Shown here: positions 52,712 through 61,415 of the stretch, one piece after another | Layout: each line of letters opens with the position of its first letter | Position numbering within the stretch: position 1 is the stretch's first letter | Assembly: GCF_003688495.1 (NCBI RefSeq) | Contig: NZ_REFH01000007.1 | Coordinates: forward strand, 558,001 to 622,000 | DNA from: Flavobacterium weaverense | GTDB taxonomy: Bacteria > Bacteroidota > Bacteroidia > Flavobacteriales > Flavobacteriaceae | Direction of reading: 5' to 3' | DNA length: 64,000 bases | Notes under the pieces: generated by a model | Seen by the model: the letters and a program-made list of their open reading frames with translations, nothing else | What the model was told of the DNA's origin: nothing | Databases searched by the model: none | Translations under genes and position numbers: made by a program

Positions 52712-53572
52712 TTAATTGTTAATAACATCATTAGTATTATTTTCAGCTGCATCTCTTAGTTTGTATAAGTCGATGTTAAAAGCATCCTTGTAATATTTAA
52801 CTACAATTGCCTCCTTACTTTTTATACTTGCAAGTGCAACTGGACTTACAACTGTTCCTAATATAGAAGCATATTCTGCTTTAGAGTTCACAAGTATAGT
52901 TGCTGCCGTTTCTGCAAAATCTTCATTAATGTTAGATTTAGCGTAAGCCGTTAAAAAACCTTCTTCAAGCGCAACGGCATCTGTTGTGTTATACCATGCA
53001 GATGAGTAACCCGTTGGAGTAATTGTAGCCATTGATTTTTCGTCAAACGGTTTTGTTTGATTTAAAATGTGGATGTACTCGTGCTGAATAGTCCTCAAAA
53101 AACGCTTAATATTAGAACGATTTCTTTTATCTACATTGTCAGTTTCAAAGAAAGTTATTCTTTTTCCACCTTCAGCTAAACCCAATGTGATCGTTCCTGT
53201 TGTGTTTAGATTTACACCTCCTACCAGTACAAATTCTCTAGGAGCTATGTTCTTTACAAAATTTGGTCCAGCAACGTCAGCGTAACTTTTTAACCAAATC
53301 TTCTGTACAATTTCTAAAACTGGTTGTACTTTAGATTGTATCGGTGGATACAAAAATCTATTGTTATCTACCGCATTTGGATTCCATTTATACTGTACAT
53401 TTATATTGTACGGAAGTAAATAATTTGTATCTATCCAATTGTCTAATTCTGTTTTAGGTTTAACAGTTAAATCTAATTGACTTTCTTTTAATGGCTCGTC
53501 TCCTGTGCAAGAACCTAAAAGTACTACTGCTGATAGCAGTGCTAATTTTTTGTATTTATTTAATATTTTCAT
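52712..53572 (-). CDS. Zinc metallohydrolase lipoprotein associated with SusCD
   Basis: 286 aa, lipobox VVLLGSC (Cys 22). The motif TIQHEYIHILNQ (HExxH) with a downstream Glu region (VALEEGFLTAYA) marks a zinc-dependent metallopeptidase-like site. The start LDNWIDTNYLLPYNINVQYKWNPN fits the family known as substrate import-associated zinc metallohydrolase lipoproteins (TIGR04549). It probably cleaves a peptide or similar ligand at the surface. It lies 12 bases after the SusD gene. Confidence 0.88.
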   Translation of the reverse strand: MKILNKYKKLALLSAVVLLGSCTGDEPLKESQLDLTVKPKTELDNWIDTNYLLPYNINVQYKWNPNAVDNNRFLYPPIQSKVQPVLEIVQKIWLKSYADVAGPNFVKNIAPREFVLVGGVNLNTTGTITLGLAEGGKRITFFETDNVDKRNRSNIKRFLRTIQHEYIHILNQTKPFDEKSMATITPTGYSSAWYNTTDAVALEEGFLTAYAKSNINEDFAETAATILVNSKAEYASILGTVVSPVALASIKSKEAIVVKYYKDAFNIDLYKLRDAAENNTNDVINN

Positions 53573-53584
53573 ATTTATATTTTA

Positions 53585-55066
53585 TTAACGTGGATTTTTT
53601 TCAACTCCTGTATTAGTTACATATAAAGGTATTTGGATTGCTCTACGCAAATCATCCTTCACTAATACATTATTTGGTTTGTTATAAATCTTGTGAGTAA
53701 CTTTTAAATTAAAACGTTTGATATCAAACCATCTAAGTCCTTCATGTATAAACTCAATTCTTCTTAATTCCGCAACCGCTTTAATGTACGATGCTTGAAC
53801 TGGTGTTAAGCTGTAGAATGGAGTAAACTCATCTGCAACAACAGGATATTTAGCAACTACTCTTGCTTCTGTAACCTTGTCTGCTGTTGGAGAAAAACCT
53901 GTAGTACGCGTAGATAGGAAATATTCCATTTCAGCATTAGCAGTGCTTAACTCATTTTTCATAATATGAGCTTCGATTTTGTTTAAAAACAGTTCCTCAT
54001 TACTAAGTAAAACGTTTGTTACATAAGGAAGACCAATACCTGCATTCGCATTAGTATATTTAAAATATTCAACAAATTTTGGTAAAAATATTGTTATTGA
54101 TCCATTACTAGAAAAACTAGAATACAACCAAGCTTTGTTAAATAAATTAGTCGCTGTTCCAAATACTGTGTTTCTTTCTGCACCTGTTAATCCAAAACGA
54201 TTACTTCTAATTGTTCTGTTGTATAATGAAGAAGTTGAAACTACTAATAAATTTGAGTTTTCAGAAGCTTGAGAATAAATATTAAAACGTGTTGTTGTAT
54301 CAAGTAAGTTATAACCAATAATGCTTCTTAGTTTACCGTCAGGTTGGCTGCTTAAGTTATCAGAATTCGCTAAAACCTTATCCCAATCTCCTTTAACAAG
54401 ATAGAAACGGCTTGCAAATGCTTTAGCAGCTGCTTTGTTAAAGTGAAACTTTGGTTGGTCGTAATCATCACCTACAAACTGTAATCCAAGCTCGATATCT
54501 TTTTCAAGATTATCAAAAACTTCTTCAACAGTATTACGCGTATATTTTTTTAATAATACAGTTTCAGGCTGTAATATATAAGGAATTCCCAAATCTGTTT
54601 TTGCAGTTGCAGGGTTGTACCTTTGAGAAAAGATGCTTACAAGCATAAAGTGTGAGTATGCTCTAGCCATTAAAGCTTCACCTCTTTGTGCGTTTAAGTT
54701 TGCTGGATTACCTAATTTATCAATAGCCTCAATCGCTTGATTAGCGTGCGCAATTGCACTATAGCAAGCGTCCCAGTAAAATGATGGTGTGTCTCTTTGT
54801 ACATCATCAAGCTCTTCCCAGTTATAATTTTGGCTATTTTTTATAGTAGTACCAGTTAAGTTCTCACTATCAAAAGCATTGTCTGACATAGTTTCAGCAA
54901 AATCCATGTAGCTAGCCTGAGGATATGCATTTACTAATATTTCAGATATCTTTTGTGGAGTATCAAGTTGGGTTCTATTATCAGGTACTTCAGATAGGAA
55001 GTCATCACAACTAGTGGTGATCCCTATAAGAACAAGTAACGATAGGGTTAATCTTAATTTTTTCAT
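53585..55066 (-). CDS. SusD/RagB-family nutrient-binding lipoprotein
   Basis: 493 aa, lipobox GITTSC (Cys 20). TPR-type helical scaffold with QRGEALMARAYSHFMLVSIFSQRY, FHFNKAAAKAFASRFYLVKGDWD and the C-terminal VAELRRIEFIHEGLRWFDIKRFNLKV signature. It forms the lid over the SusC barrel that follows the solute. It is 11 bases after the SusC gene. Confidence 0.95.
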   Translation of the reverse strand: MKKLRLTLSLLVLIGITTSCDDFLSEVPDNRTQLDTPQKISEILVNAYPQASYMDFAETMSDNAFDSENLTGTTIKNSQNYNWEELDDVQRDTPSFYWDACYSAIAHANQAIEAIDKLGNPANLNAQRGEALMARAYSHFMLVSIFSQRYNPATAKTDLGIPYILQPETVLLKKYTRNTVEEVFDNLEKDIELGLQFVGDDYDQPKFHFNKAAAKAFASRFYLVKGDWDKVLANSDNLSSQPDGKLRSIIGYNLLDTTTRFNIYSQASENSNLLVVSTSSLYNRTIRSNRFGLTGAERNTVFGTATNLFNKAWLYSSFSSNGSITIFLPKFVEYFKYTNANAGIGLPYVTNVLLSNEELFLNKIEAHIMKNELSTANAEMEYFLSTRTTGFSPTADKVTEARVVAKYPVVADEFTPFYSLTPVQASYIKAVAELRRIEFIHEGLRWFDIKRFNLKVTHKIYNKPNNVLVKDDLRRAIQIPLYVTNTGVEKNPR

Positions 55067-55077
55067 ATTTTTTTTAA

Positions 55078-58000
55078 TTAAAATGATACGTTTAATGAAA
55101 ATGTGTATTGACTAGTTATTGGTTGTGATACTCCACCTGTTCTGTAAAATTCTGGATCTTGACCATTCAATTTTTTATCAGAATAAATCAATAGAGGATT
55201 TGCAGAAGATGCTTTCATTGACATCGTTGTAAGACTTAATCTTTTCTTTAAATCTTTTGGAAATTCGTAGCTTAATGATACATTTTTCAATCTTACAAAT
55301 GCTCCGTCAGCAACTCTTTCATCAGAGTAGTTGTATGCATTGTAAGCTCTTGTCAAATCTTTACCTTGAGCTGCGTAATTTGCAATTAATCTTTGATCAG
55401 CAATTACTGGAATGTTTGTAACCAACTCGTCACCTGCATTTACCCATCTGTTTGTAAACTCTTTAGTGAATACTGTTAAGTCATCATAAGAATCAGAATA
55501 GATAGGGTTCAAACGAACTTTATTTCCACCTGCAGCTACAATAAATACGTTTAATGACCAGTTGTCATAAGTAAATGTATTAGACAAACCTGCTGATTTA
55601 TTAGGCTCGATAGATCCTTCGTATTTCAAGTATTTAGTGATGTTTTCAATGTCTTGGAAGTTAGCTCCAGCCACATTATCTGCTTGTCCATCTGCTTGAA
55701 TAAAAGTTGGTAAACCTTGTGTGTTCAAACCTGTAAATTGGTAAGAATATAAAGCATTTCTAGGATGTCCTACAGTATTTCCTCCAGTACCATCAATCAA
55801 TCCTAAAACTCTTGGATTATTTTGAAGCTTAGTAATCTTTTGGTCGTAAACTGAGAAGTTGAAACTAGTAGACCATTTCAATCTAGTATCATTAAGGTTT
55901 CTTGTGTTTATAGAAAACTCAATACCTTTAGTCTCCATATCCGCATTATTTCCTTGCTTTAATTTCTGTCCACCAATTCCAGAAGTAGTTACAAAATCAA
56001 CTAAATCAAAAGCTTTACGGCTATAAACGTCTGTTGTAAATTGTAATCTGTTGTTGAATAAACCTAAATCTAAACCAATGTTTGTTTCAAATTGTTTTTC
56101 CCAAGTTAAATCTCCATTTTGAAGCTCATCTATGTTTAGACCAGTTTCTCTATCACCTAGGTTAAGACGATCTGTGATGAAACTTTTGTAAATTGCTAAT
56201 GAGTTTGTAGCTGGTCCAGCTGTTGCCGTAAGACCATAAGAACCTCTTAAAGCTAAAGTATTAACTGTTTTAGCATCTTTCATAAAATCTTCTTCCATGA
56301 TATTCCATTTTCCACTAAAAGTGTAAGTAGGCAACCATCTTGAAGAGTTACTGTTTCCTTGTCTATTAGATCCATCATAACGTCCAGTAACTGATCCAGT
56401 ATAACGACGATCGTAAGTGTAACCTACTTTACCAAAGAAACCAACTGTTCTTTCTCTTTCTTCATTGAAAGCATAGTAAGATTCTCCACCATTGATTAAT
56501 TTCTCTAAAATTCTAGGATCTGTAAAGGCTGTTAAACCTCTGTCATATTGCAATCCATAAGCCGTAAAGTTAGAACTGCTTCTATCAACAGAACGTAATT
56601 CTTGACCAAATAAAGCTTCTAATTCATGAACTTCATTAAATACATTTCTGTAATTAAAACTGTTTCTGATATTGTAAGAAGTTAAGTCATTTGTAAATGA
56701 TCTTAATATTCCACCATTTGGCAATACAGAAACCTTAGGCGCAGTTAAATTATTAGGATCTTGGTATAAAAATATATTTTGATCTCTTACAATTGTAGTC
56801 TCTTGAGCATTGTATGCACCTACAATGTTTGAATTTTCAAGAATATTGTGCTCTCTTGTAGTATTTGCGTAACGCGCATTAGCAGTGAAGTTGTAAGTTA
56901 ACTTTGGATTAATTTTGTAAGCTAAATCCGCTTGAAAACGAATATCCTTTACTTTAATTTCCATGTAGTTGTTTTTCAATTCTTGTACAATGTTTAATGG
57001 AGCCCAGTTATTTCTGTAGTACTCAAAATCTCCATTGTCATCATATGCACGCAATGTTCTATTTGTATTTAAGACATAGTTGAATGGATTGATGTCAAAA
57101 TCTCTTGTAGTACTTCCACTTACACCATCTCTTAGACTGTCATAACTTCCTGGAGCTGACTGGTCTCTTACAGATGCTTGTGTAGATAATGTTAAACTTA
57201 ATTTATCATTAACGAAAAAAGTATTTTTAAGGTTTGTTGTTAATTGGTTCACACCATCAGCAACAGTCCATCCTGGATCGGTATAGTATCCAAGTGAAGC
57301 AAAAAACGCATTGTTTTTTCCACCACCAGAAAAACTTAACGAGTGATTTTGAGTTATAGAAGGTCTAAATAGAACTTTGAACCAATCAGTGTTTGCTAAC
57401 TCATATTTTCTCAAAAATGTATTTCTACTTGGCTCGTCATTTTTTACACCGTAAGTTCCGCTTGTTTCATCGTATTTGTTGATAGCGTTAGCTAAGATAT
57501 TGAAAACTCCACCGTAACGTCCTTGTGAAGTTGATGGTAAATCTAGAAAACCTTTAGATTCCATTTCTTTCAATATACTCATCGTCTCTTGAGAATTCAA
57601 GATGTCATACTGATTGTAACTAGGTACAGTTCTAGCGGTTTGGTCTAATGAATAACTAACAGTTAAAGGAGATTCTCTTCTACCTTGTTTTGTAGTTACA
57701 ACTACAACACCATTTAAAGATCTTGATCCGTAAATAGAAGTTGCAGATGCATCTTTAAGTACTTCAATACTTAAGATATCACTTGCGTTTAAACCGGCAA
57801 CAGAAGAACTTAATAAAGTCTCTGAGTTTCCAGAAGCTAAATCAGCAAAAGAAAGATTAACAATATCTTCTTGAACGATTCCGTCAATTACCCATAATGG
57901 TTTTGTATCTCCAAAGATAGAAGAAGATCCACGAACAGTAATTTTTGGAGCAGTACCAAAAGTTCCCGTAACGTTTTGAACGGTAACACCCGCTGCTTTT

Positions 58001-58791
58001 CCTTCAATCATTCTACTAATATCAACAACACCTTCAACAAAAAGTTCTTTTCCAGAAATTTTACTAATCGCTCCTGTAAAAGTTCTCTTAGATGTTTTTT
58101 CGTATCCTGTTGTAATAACTACTTCCTTTAAGCTTTGTTCTTTATCAATTAAAACAATAGTCATAGCCGTTGTTTTGATTGATACTTCTTGAGATTCCAT
58201 TCCAATGTACGAAACAACGATCCTCGTACTATTTTCTGGCATGTCAATTGAAAAGTTTCCATCAGCGTCAGTTATTACGCTTTTATTTGTTCCTTTTGCT
58301 AAGATAGTCGCTCCTGGAAGTGGCATACCTGACTCATCAATTACTCTACCTCTAACAATAGGAGCAACAGTTAATTTTTCAATTAAAGTCGGAATAGCTT
58401 CAAAACCTTTCAATTCAGAAGTTTGCGCTGTATTATTTTGTAATATAATTTGGTTGCTTAATTCGCTGTACCCAATGTTTAACGGTTTTAAAATTTCGCT
58501 AAGAACAGTAGATAAAGATTCACTTGTAGCATTTATTGTCACCCTTTCATTAAGTTGACTAATTCTTGAATTGTATGAGAATTTTACATTGGCTGTTTTT
58601 TCAAGTTTTGACAAGGCATTCTCTAAAGTCATGTTAGCAATGCTAACCGTAACTTTAGTGTCTAGTTTTCTCTGTCCATTCACACTGTTTGCCATCGTGA
58701 TGGTGGAAAACACAAATGCAAGAACAAATTGAATTAATGTTATTTTCATGATTCGATAGAGTAATCGTTGTTTGACAACAGTTTTTTTCAT
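55078..58791 (-). CDS. SusC/RagA TonB-linked transporter with STN signalling domain
   Basis: 1237 aa. The N-terminus has a signal, then an STN domain (about 45-115: VTVSIANMTLENALSKLEKTA, NVKFSYNSRISQLNERVTIN) that contacts FecR. A carboxypeptidase-like domain (about 148-225: VRGRVIDESGMPLPGATILAKGTNKS), the plug (SKISGKELFVEGVVDISRMIEGKAAGVTVQNVTG) and a barrel ending SQYTFSLNVSF follow. The STN domain makes it a transducer as well as an importer. Its gene follows fecR by 148 bases. Confidence 0.95.
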   Translation of the reverse strand: MKKTVVKQRLLYRIMKITLIQFVLAFVFSTITMANSVNGQRKLDTKVTVSIANMTLENALSKLEKTANVKFSYNSRISQLNERVTINATSESLSTVLSEILKPLNIGYSELSNQIILQNNTAQTSELKGFEAIPTLIEKLTVAPIVRGRVIDESGMPLPGATILAKGTNKSVITDADGNFSIDMPENSTRIVVSYIGMESQEVSIKTTAMTIVLIDKEQSLKEVVITTGYEKTSKRTFTGAISKISGKELFVEGVVDISRMIEGKAAGVTVQNVTGTFGTAPKITVRGSSSIFGDTKPLWVIDGIVQEDIVNLSFADLASGNSETLLSSSVAGLNASDILSIEVLKDASATSIYGSRSLNGVVVVTTKQGRRESPLTVSYSLDQTARTVPSYNQYDILNSQETMSILKEMESKGFLDLPSTSQGRYGGVFNILANAINKYDETSGTYGVKNDEPSRNTFLRKYELANTDWFKVLFRPSITQNHSLSFSGGGKNNAFFASLGYYTDPGWTVADGVNQLTTNLKNTFFVNDKLSLTLSTQASVRDQSAPGSYDSLRDGVSGSTTRDFDINPFNYVLNTNRTLRAYDDNGDFEYYRNNWAPLNIVQELKNNYMEIKVKDIRFQADLAYKINPKLTYNFTANARYANTTREHNILENSNIVGAYNAQETTIVRDQNIFLYQDPNNLTAPKVSVLPNGGILRSFTNDLTSYNIRNSFNYRNVFNEVHELEALFGQELRSVDRSSSNFTAYGLQYDRGLTAFTDPRILEKLINGGESYYAFNEERERTVGFFGKVGYTYDRRYTGSVTGRYDGSNRQGNSNSSRWLPTYTFSGKWNIMEEDFMKDAKTVNTLALRGSYGLTATAGPATNSLAIYKSFITDRLNLGDRETGLNIDELQNGDLTWEKQFETNIGLDLGLFNNRLQFTTDVYSRKAFDLVDFVTTSGIGGQKLKQGNNADMETKGIEFSINTRNLNDTRLKWSTSFNFSVYDQKITKLQNNPRVLGLIDGTGGNTVGHPRNALYSYQFTGLNTQGLPTFIQADGQADNVAGANFQDIENITKYLKYEGSIEPNKSAGLSNTFTYDNWSLNVFIVAAGGNKVRLNPIYSDSYDDLTVFTKEFTNRWVNAGDELVTNIPVIADQRLIANYAAQGKDLTRAYNAYNYSDERVADGAFVRLKNVSLSYEFPKDLKKRLSLTTMSMKASSANPLLIYSDKKLNGQDPEFYRTGGVSQPITSQYTFSLNVSF

Positions 58792-58878
58792 AATTTTGGT
58801 TTGTTTTATTAGTACTATTTAACGGGTATTTTGAACATGCAAATTGACCTTTACAGAGGAAAATTTGATTCTTTTTAG

Positions 58879-58908
58879 GCGTCGGGAATGTTACAGCATT
58901 TTCGACGC
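58879..58908. promoter_or_regulatory. Inverted repeat between fecR and the susC-like gene
   Basis: GCGTCG and CGACGC enclose a further AATG/CATT pairing; T5 follows on the + strand. It is in the gap where the ECF-controlled promoter of the SusC gene should lie. It could be an operator or a terminator for antisense transcripts. Confidence 0.4.
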
Positions 58909-58939
58909 TTTTTGTATTTATTTCACATAGGCTTTTAGG

Positions 58940-60055
58940 TTAGTCGCATCCTTCAGATGTTATAATTATTTGGTTTCCATTCATTTCATAAGTCGTGTTG
59001 TTTCCAAGACTTTTACAGATGATTTTTAATTTCTCTGGCAAAGGTTGGTCATTTAAAGAAGTTGTTAAATAGCAGTTCTTTAATTTGTCTTTGGGGAAAT
59101 CAATCTCTACTAGATAAGCATTTTCGATTAGTTCTAATATTTTAGAAACTGGCGTATCCGCAAAACTGAAATTTATGTCCTCAATATTATTTTTAGTTTT
59201 TGACAATGTATTATCTGCAGCTGCGTCACTAATTTTATTAAACGTTAAATCTTTACGTGTAAATCGAACTGCTTGATTTGGCAGTAACACATATTCTTTT
59301 GTATTAGAATCTTCCACAGACTCGTTTGATTTTATATTAACCTGGCCCGTATGAACAAGAACTTCAATATTCGGTTGGTTTTCGTAAGCTCTTATTCTAA
59401 AACTTGTGCCCACTACTTTTGTTACGATTTCATTAGCGTAAACATAAAAAGGCTTTTTACGGTTTTTACTAATTTCAAAAAATCCTTCACCACTTAAATA
59501 GACCTTACGTTCATTTCCTAAAAATGCTTTAGGATAGCTTAATTTACTATCTGGGAGAAGCAATACTGAACTACCATCTGACAATGTTATAATTTGTGGC
59601 TTGTTCGAATTATTGGTTTGCTCCACTAGTCCTTCTTCATTTTCTTGAATTAACTCATGGTAAACAAGTGTGCTGTCATTCGAAAATAGGGAAGTATTAA
59701 AGTAACTAAAAATTAATGCTCCAAATAAGACTGCTGCGGCAGCGCTTGTAATCCAATTGTATTGCCAGATTTTTTGTTTCTGTTTTCTAAATAGAGGTCT
59801 TGCTCGTTCTGCTTCATTTATTTTATCCCATGTTTTGTCTAAGGCGCTTTCAATCGATTTTTCGTCCAAAATCGGCCTTTCCACTTTCATCGCTAAAATC
59901 CAAAGTCTAGCTTCTTCGACTAACTTAGCACGTTTTGGATCTTCTAAAGTCCATTCTTCCCACTGCTGCTGATCAACTTGGTATTTCGCCCAAAGTCGGA
60001 ATGACTCATCGGACAAAAAGTCTTCTATTTCAGTAAAATCGTTACGCTTATGCAT
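58940..60055 (-). CDS. FecR-type anti-sigma factor
   Basis: 371 aa from the ATG giving MHKRNDFTEIEDFLSDESF; the preceding codon is TTG and not needed. The cytoplasmic N-terminal DUF4880-like region (about 1-85) is followed by one membrane helix (ITSAAAAVLFGALIFSYF) and a periplasmic FecR domain (QIITLSDGSSVLLLPDSKLSYPKAF, RKVYLSGEGFFEISKNRKKPFYVYA). A C-terminal DUF4974-like domain (INFSFADTPVSKILELIENAY) contacts the STN domain. It links substrate binding by the SusC protein to sigma release. Confidence 0.94.
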   Translation of the reverse strand: MHKRNDFTEIEDFLSDESFRLWAKYQVDQQQWEEWTLEDPKRAKLVEEARLWILAMKVERPILDEKSIESALDKTWDKINEAERARPLFRKQKQKIWQYNWITSAAAAVLFGALIFSYFNTSLFSNDSTLVYHELIQENEEGLVEQTNNSNKPQIITLSDGSSVLLLPDSKLSYPKAFLGNERKVYLSGEGFFEISKNRKKPFYVYANEIVTKVVGTSFRIRAYENQPNIEVLVHTGQVNIKSNESVEDSNTKEYVLLPNQAVRFTRKDLTFNKISDAAADNTLSKTKNNIEDINFSFADTPVSKILELIENAYLVEIDFPKDKLKNCYLTTSLNDQPLPEKLKIICKSLGNNTTYEMNGNQIIITSEGCD

Positions 60056-60146
60056 CAATACAGTATGGATTAAAAAGACAGAGAGGACAGTTTTACAATT
60101 ATATACTCACCTAATTATGAATATTTTTATAATAAGTGAAAAAATA

Positions 60147-60755
60147 CTATAGTATGGATGTAAATAGTGACAATAATAGCACAATTATACCTTTCCATTC
60201 TTTTCTTAAATTTAAAATTGCACGATAAAGTAGGTTATTTGCAGATTGATAATTGACTTCAAGCGTTTCTGCAATTTCCTCCACTGCTAAACCTTCATGA
60301 TATCTAAGATATAGTGCTTCCTTTTGTCTTGCTGGTAAATCATTTAAAAGTTTATTCAAATTAGAAACTGCAAAAGAGGTAGTTTCATCTGCAATAAGCT
60401 GATGTTCTATTGAGAAATCAAATAAAAATTCAATAGCATCTACAGTTGTACTTTTACGAAAAATTCGATCACGTTCTTGATGTCGCGCAATTCTCTTTCT
60501 AACACTTGCTAATAAGTATGCTTTCACAATGACATTATTATTCAATGTTTCTCTATAAATCCAAATATCTGTGAAAACATCTTGAACACAATCCTGTACT
60601 TTAGCTGTAAAAGGAGAAAATGAATTTCCATACTGAACTAAATCAGAATAGTATTTTTCGAAAAGTTGCGAAAATGCTTTCTCATCACCCAATTTTAGAT
60701 TACTCCAAAGGGCTAAGTCATTATTATGAGTGCTTTTTTTAATTTTAATTTTCAA
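60147..60755 (-). CDS. ECF sigma factor (FecI-like, RNA polymerase sigma-70 family)
   Basis: 202 aa. Region 2: DEKAFSQLFEKYYSDLVQYG ... VQDCVQDVFTDIWIYRETLN. Region 4: LPARQKEALYLRYHEGLAVEEIAETLEVNYQSANNLLYRAI. It is the Bacteroidetes sigma type paired with FecR, controlling the SusC/SusD locus downstream. An unusual hydrophobic end (IIVLLLSLFTSIL) follows region 4. Confidence 0.93.
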   Translation of the reverse strand: MKIKIKKSTHNNDLALWSNLKLGDEKAFSQLFEKYYSDLVQYGNSFSPFTAKVQDCVQDVFTDIWIYRETLNNNVIVKAYLLASVRKRIARHQERDRIFRKSTTVDAIEFLFDFSIEHQLIADETTSFAVSNLNKLLNDLPARQKEALYLRYHEGLAVEEIAETLEVNYQSANNLLYRAILNLRKEWKGIIVLLLSLFTSIL

Positions 60756-61389
60756 AATAGGGTATGGATGGTGGTATTATTAAATTCGTGTTAATTTTTT
60801 GTAATTTTACGGTTAAAAAATTGAATAACAAAAAATAAATCAAAAAATATAGTGAATACTAAGCCTAATGGTGGTAATCTGTATTAATTATTAATTAATC
60901 CTATTTAAATTTTGTGTTCTTACAGGCCTTACAAGTTTTTTGTAGAGATCATTAACATGTAATGCAACTATAATTGATTTTATAAAAAATCTCTTTTTTA
61001 ATCTAACTTAGATTACAAAGCGATATTTTTAAAGAGTTAAAAATTCATTTTCTATTCTAAAAATATTCATCGATTATTTATTTCCGAAAAAGTATTTTTT
61101 ATTAGTTTCATCATTTTTCAAAAGACTATCCCATTCATCGTTTTATTTTTTTTTCAAAATAAGTCGTAATATATTTATTACTAAAGAATTGTAGCATACT
61201 ATCTAGTTTCCTTGCACTTATGAAAAAAAATACAAATCGAAAAAAAAATTAACTTAATGTATGTTGAAGCACTGCTGCAATTCTTTGATTATTTTAAATA
61301 ATTATTGCTAATTAAATTTCTACAATGTAAAGAAGACAATTTTAAAGATTTCTAAAAGATCTTTTGATTGAAACTGTATAAATAACCCT
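60756..61389. other. Long non-coding AT-rich gap
   Basis: About 630 bases between the divergent sigma and radical SAM genes, with long A/T runs. I see no coding frame, tRNA or fold. The radical SAM -7 box is at its right end. Confidence 0.5.
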
Positions 61390-61397
61390 TATTTTTG
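61390..61397 (+). promoter_or_regulatory. -7 promoter box (TATTTTTG) of the radical SAM gene
   Basis: Exact TAnnTTTG, 18 bases before the TTG start at 61416. It overlaps an earlier in-frame TTG (61395), which excludes that one as a start. Confidence 0.6.
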
Positions 61398-61415
61398 CAC
61401 AAAACAATCGGACTT

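Noticed and set aside
58205..58558. 117-codon frame opposite the SusC gene
   Set aside because: Shadow of the carboxypeptidase-like and STN region; no independent evidence.
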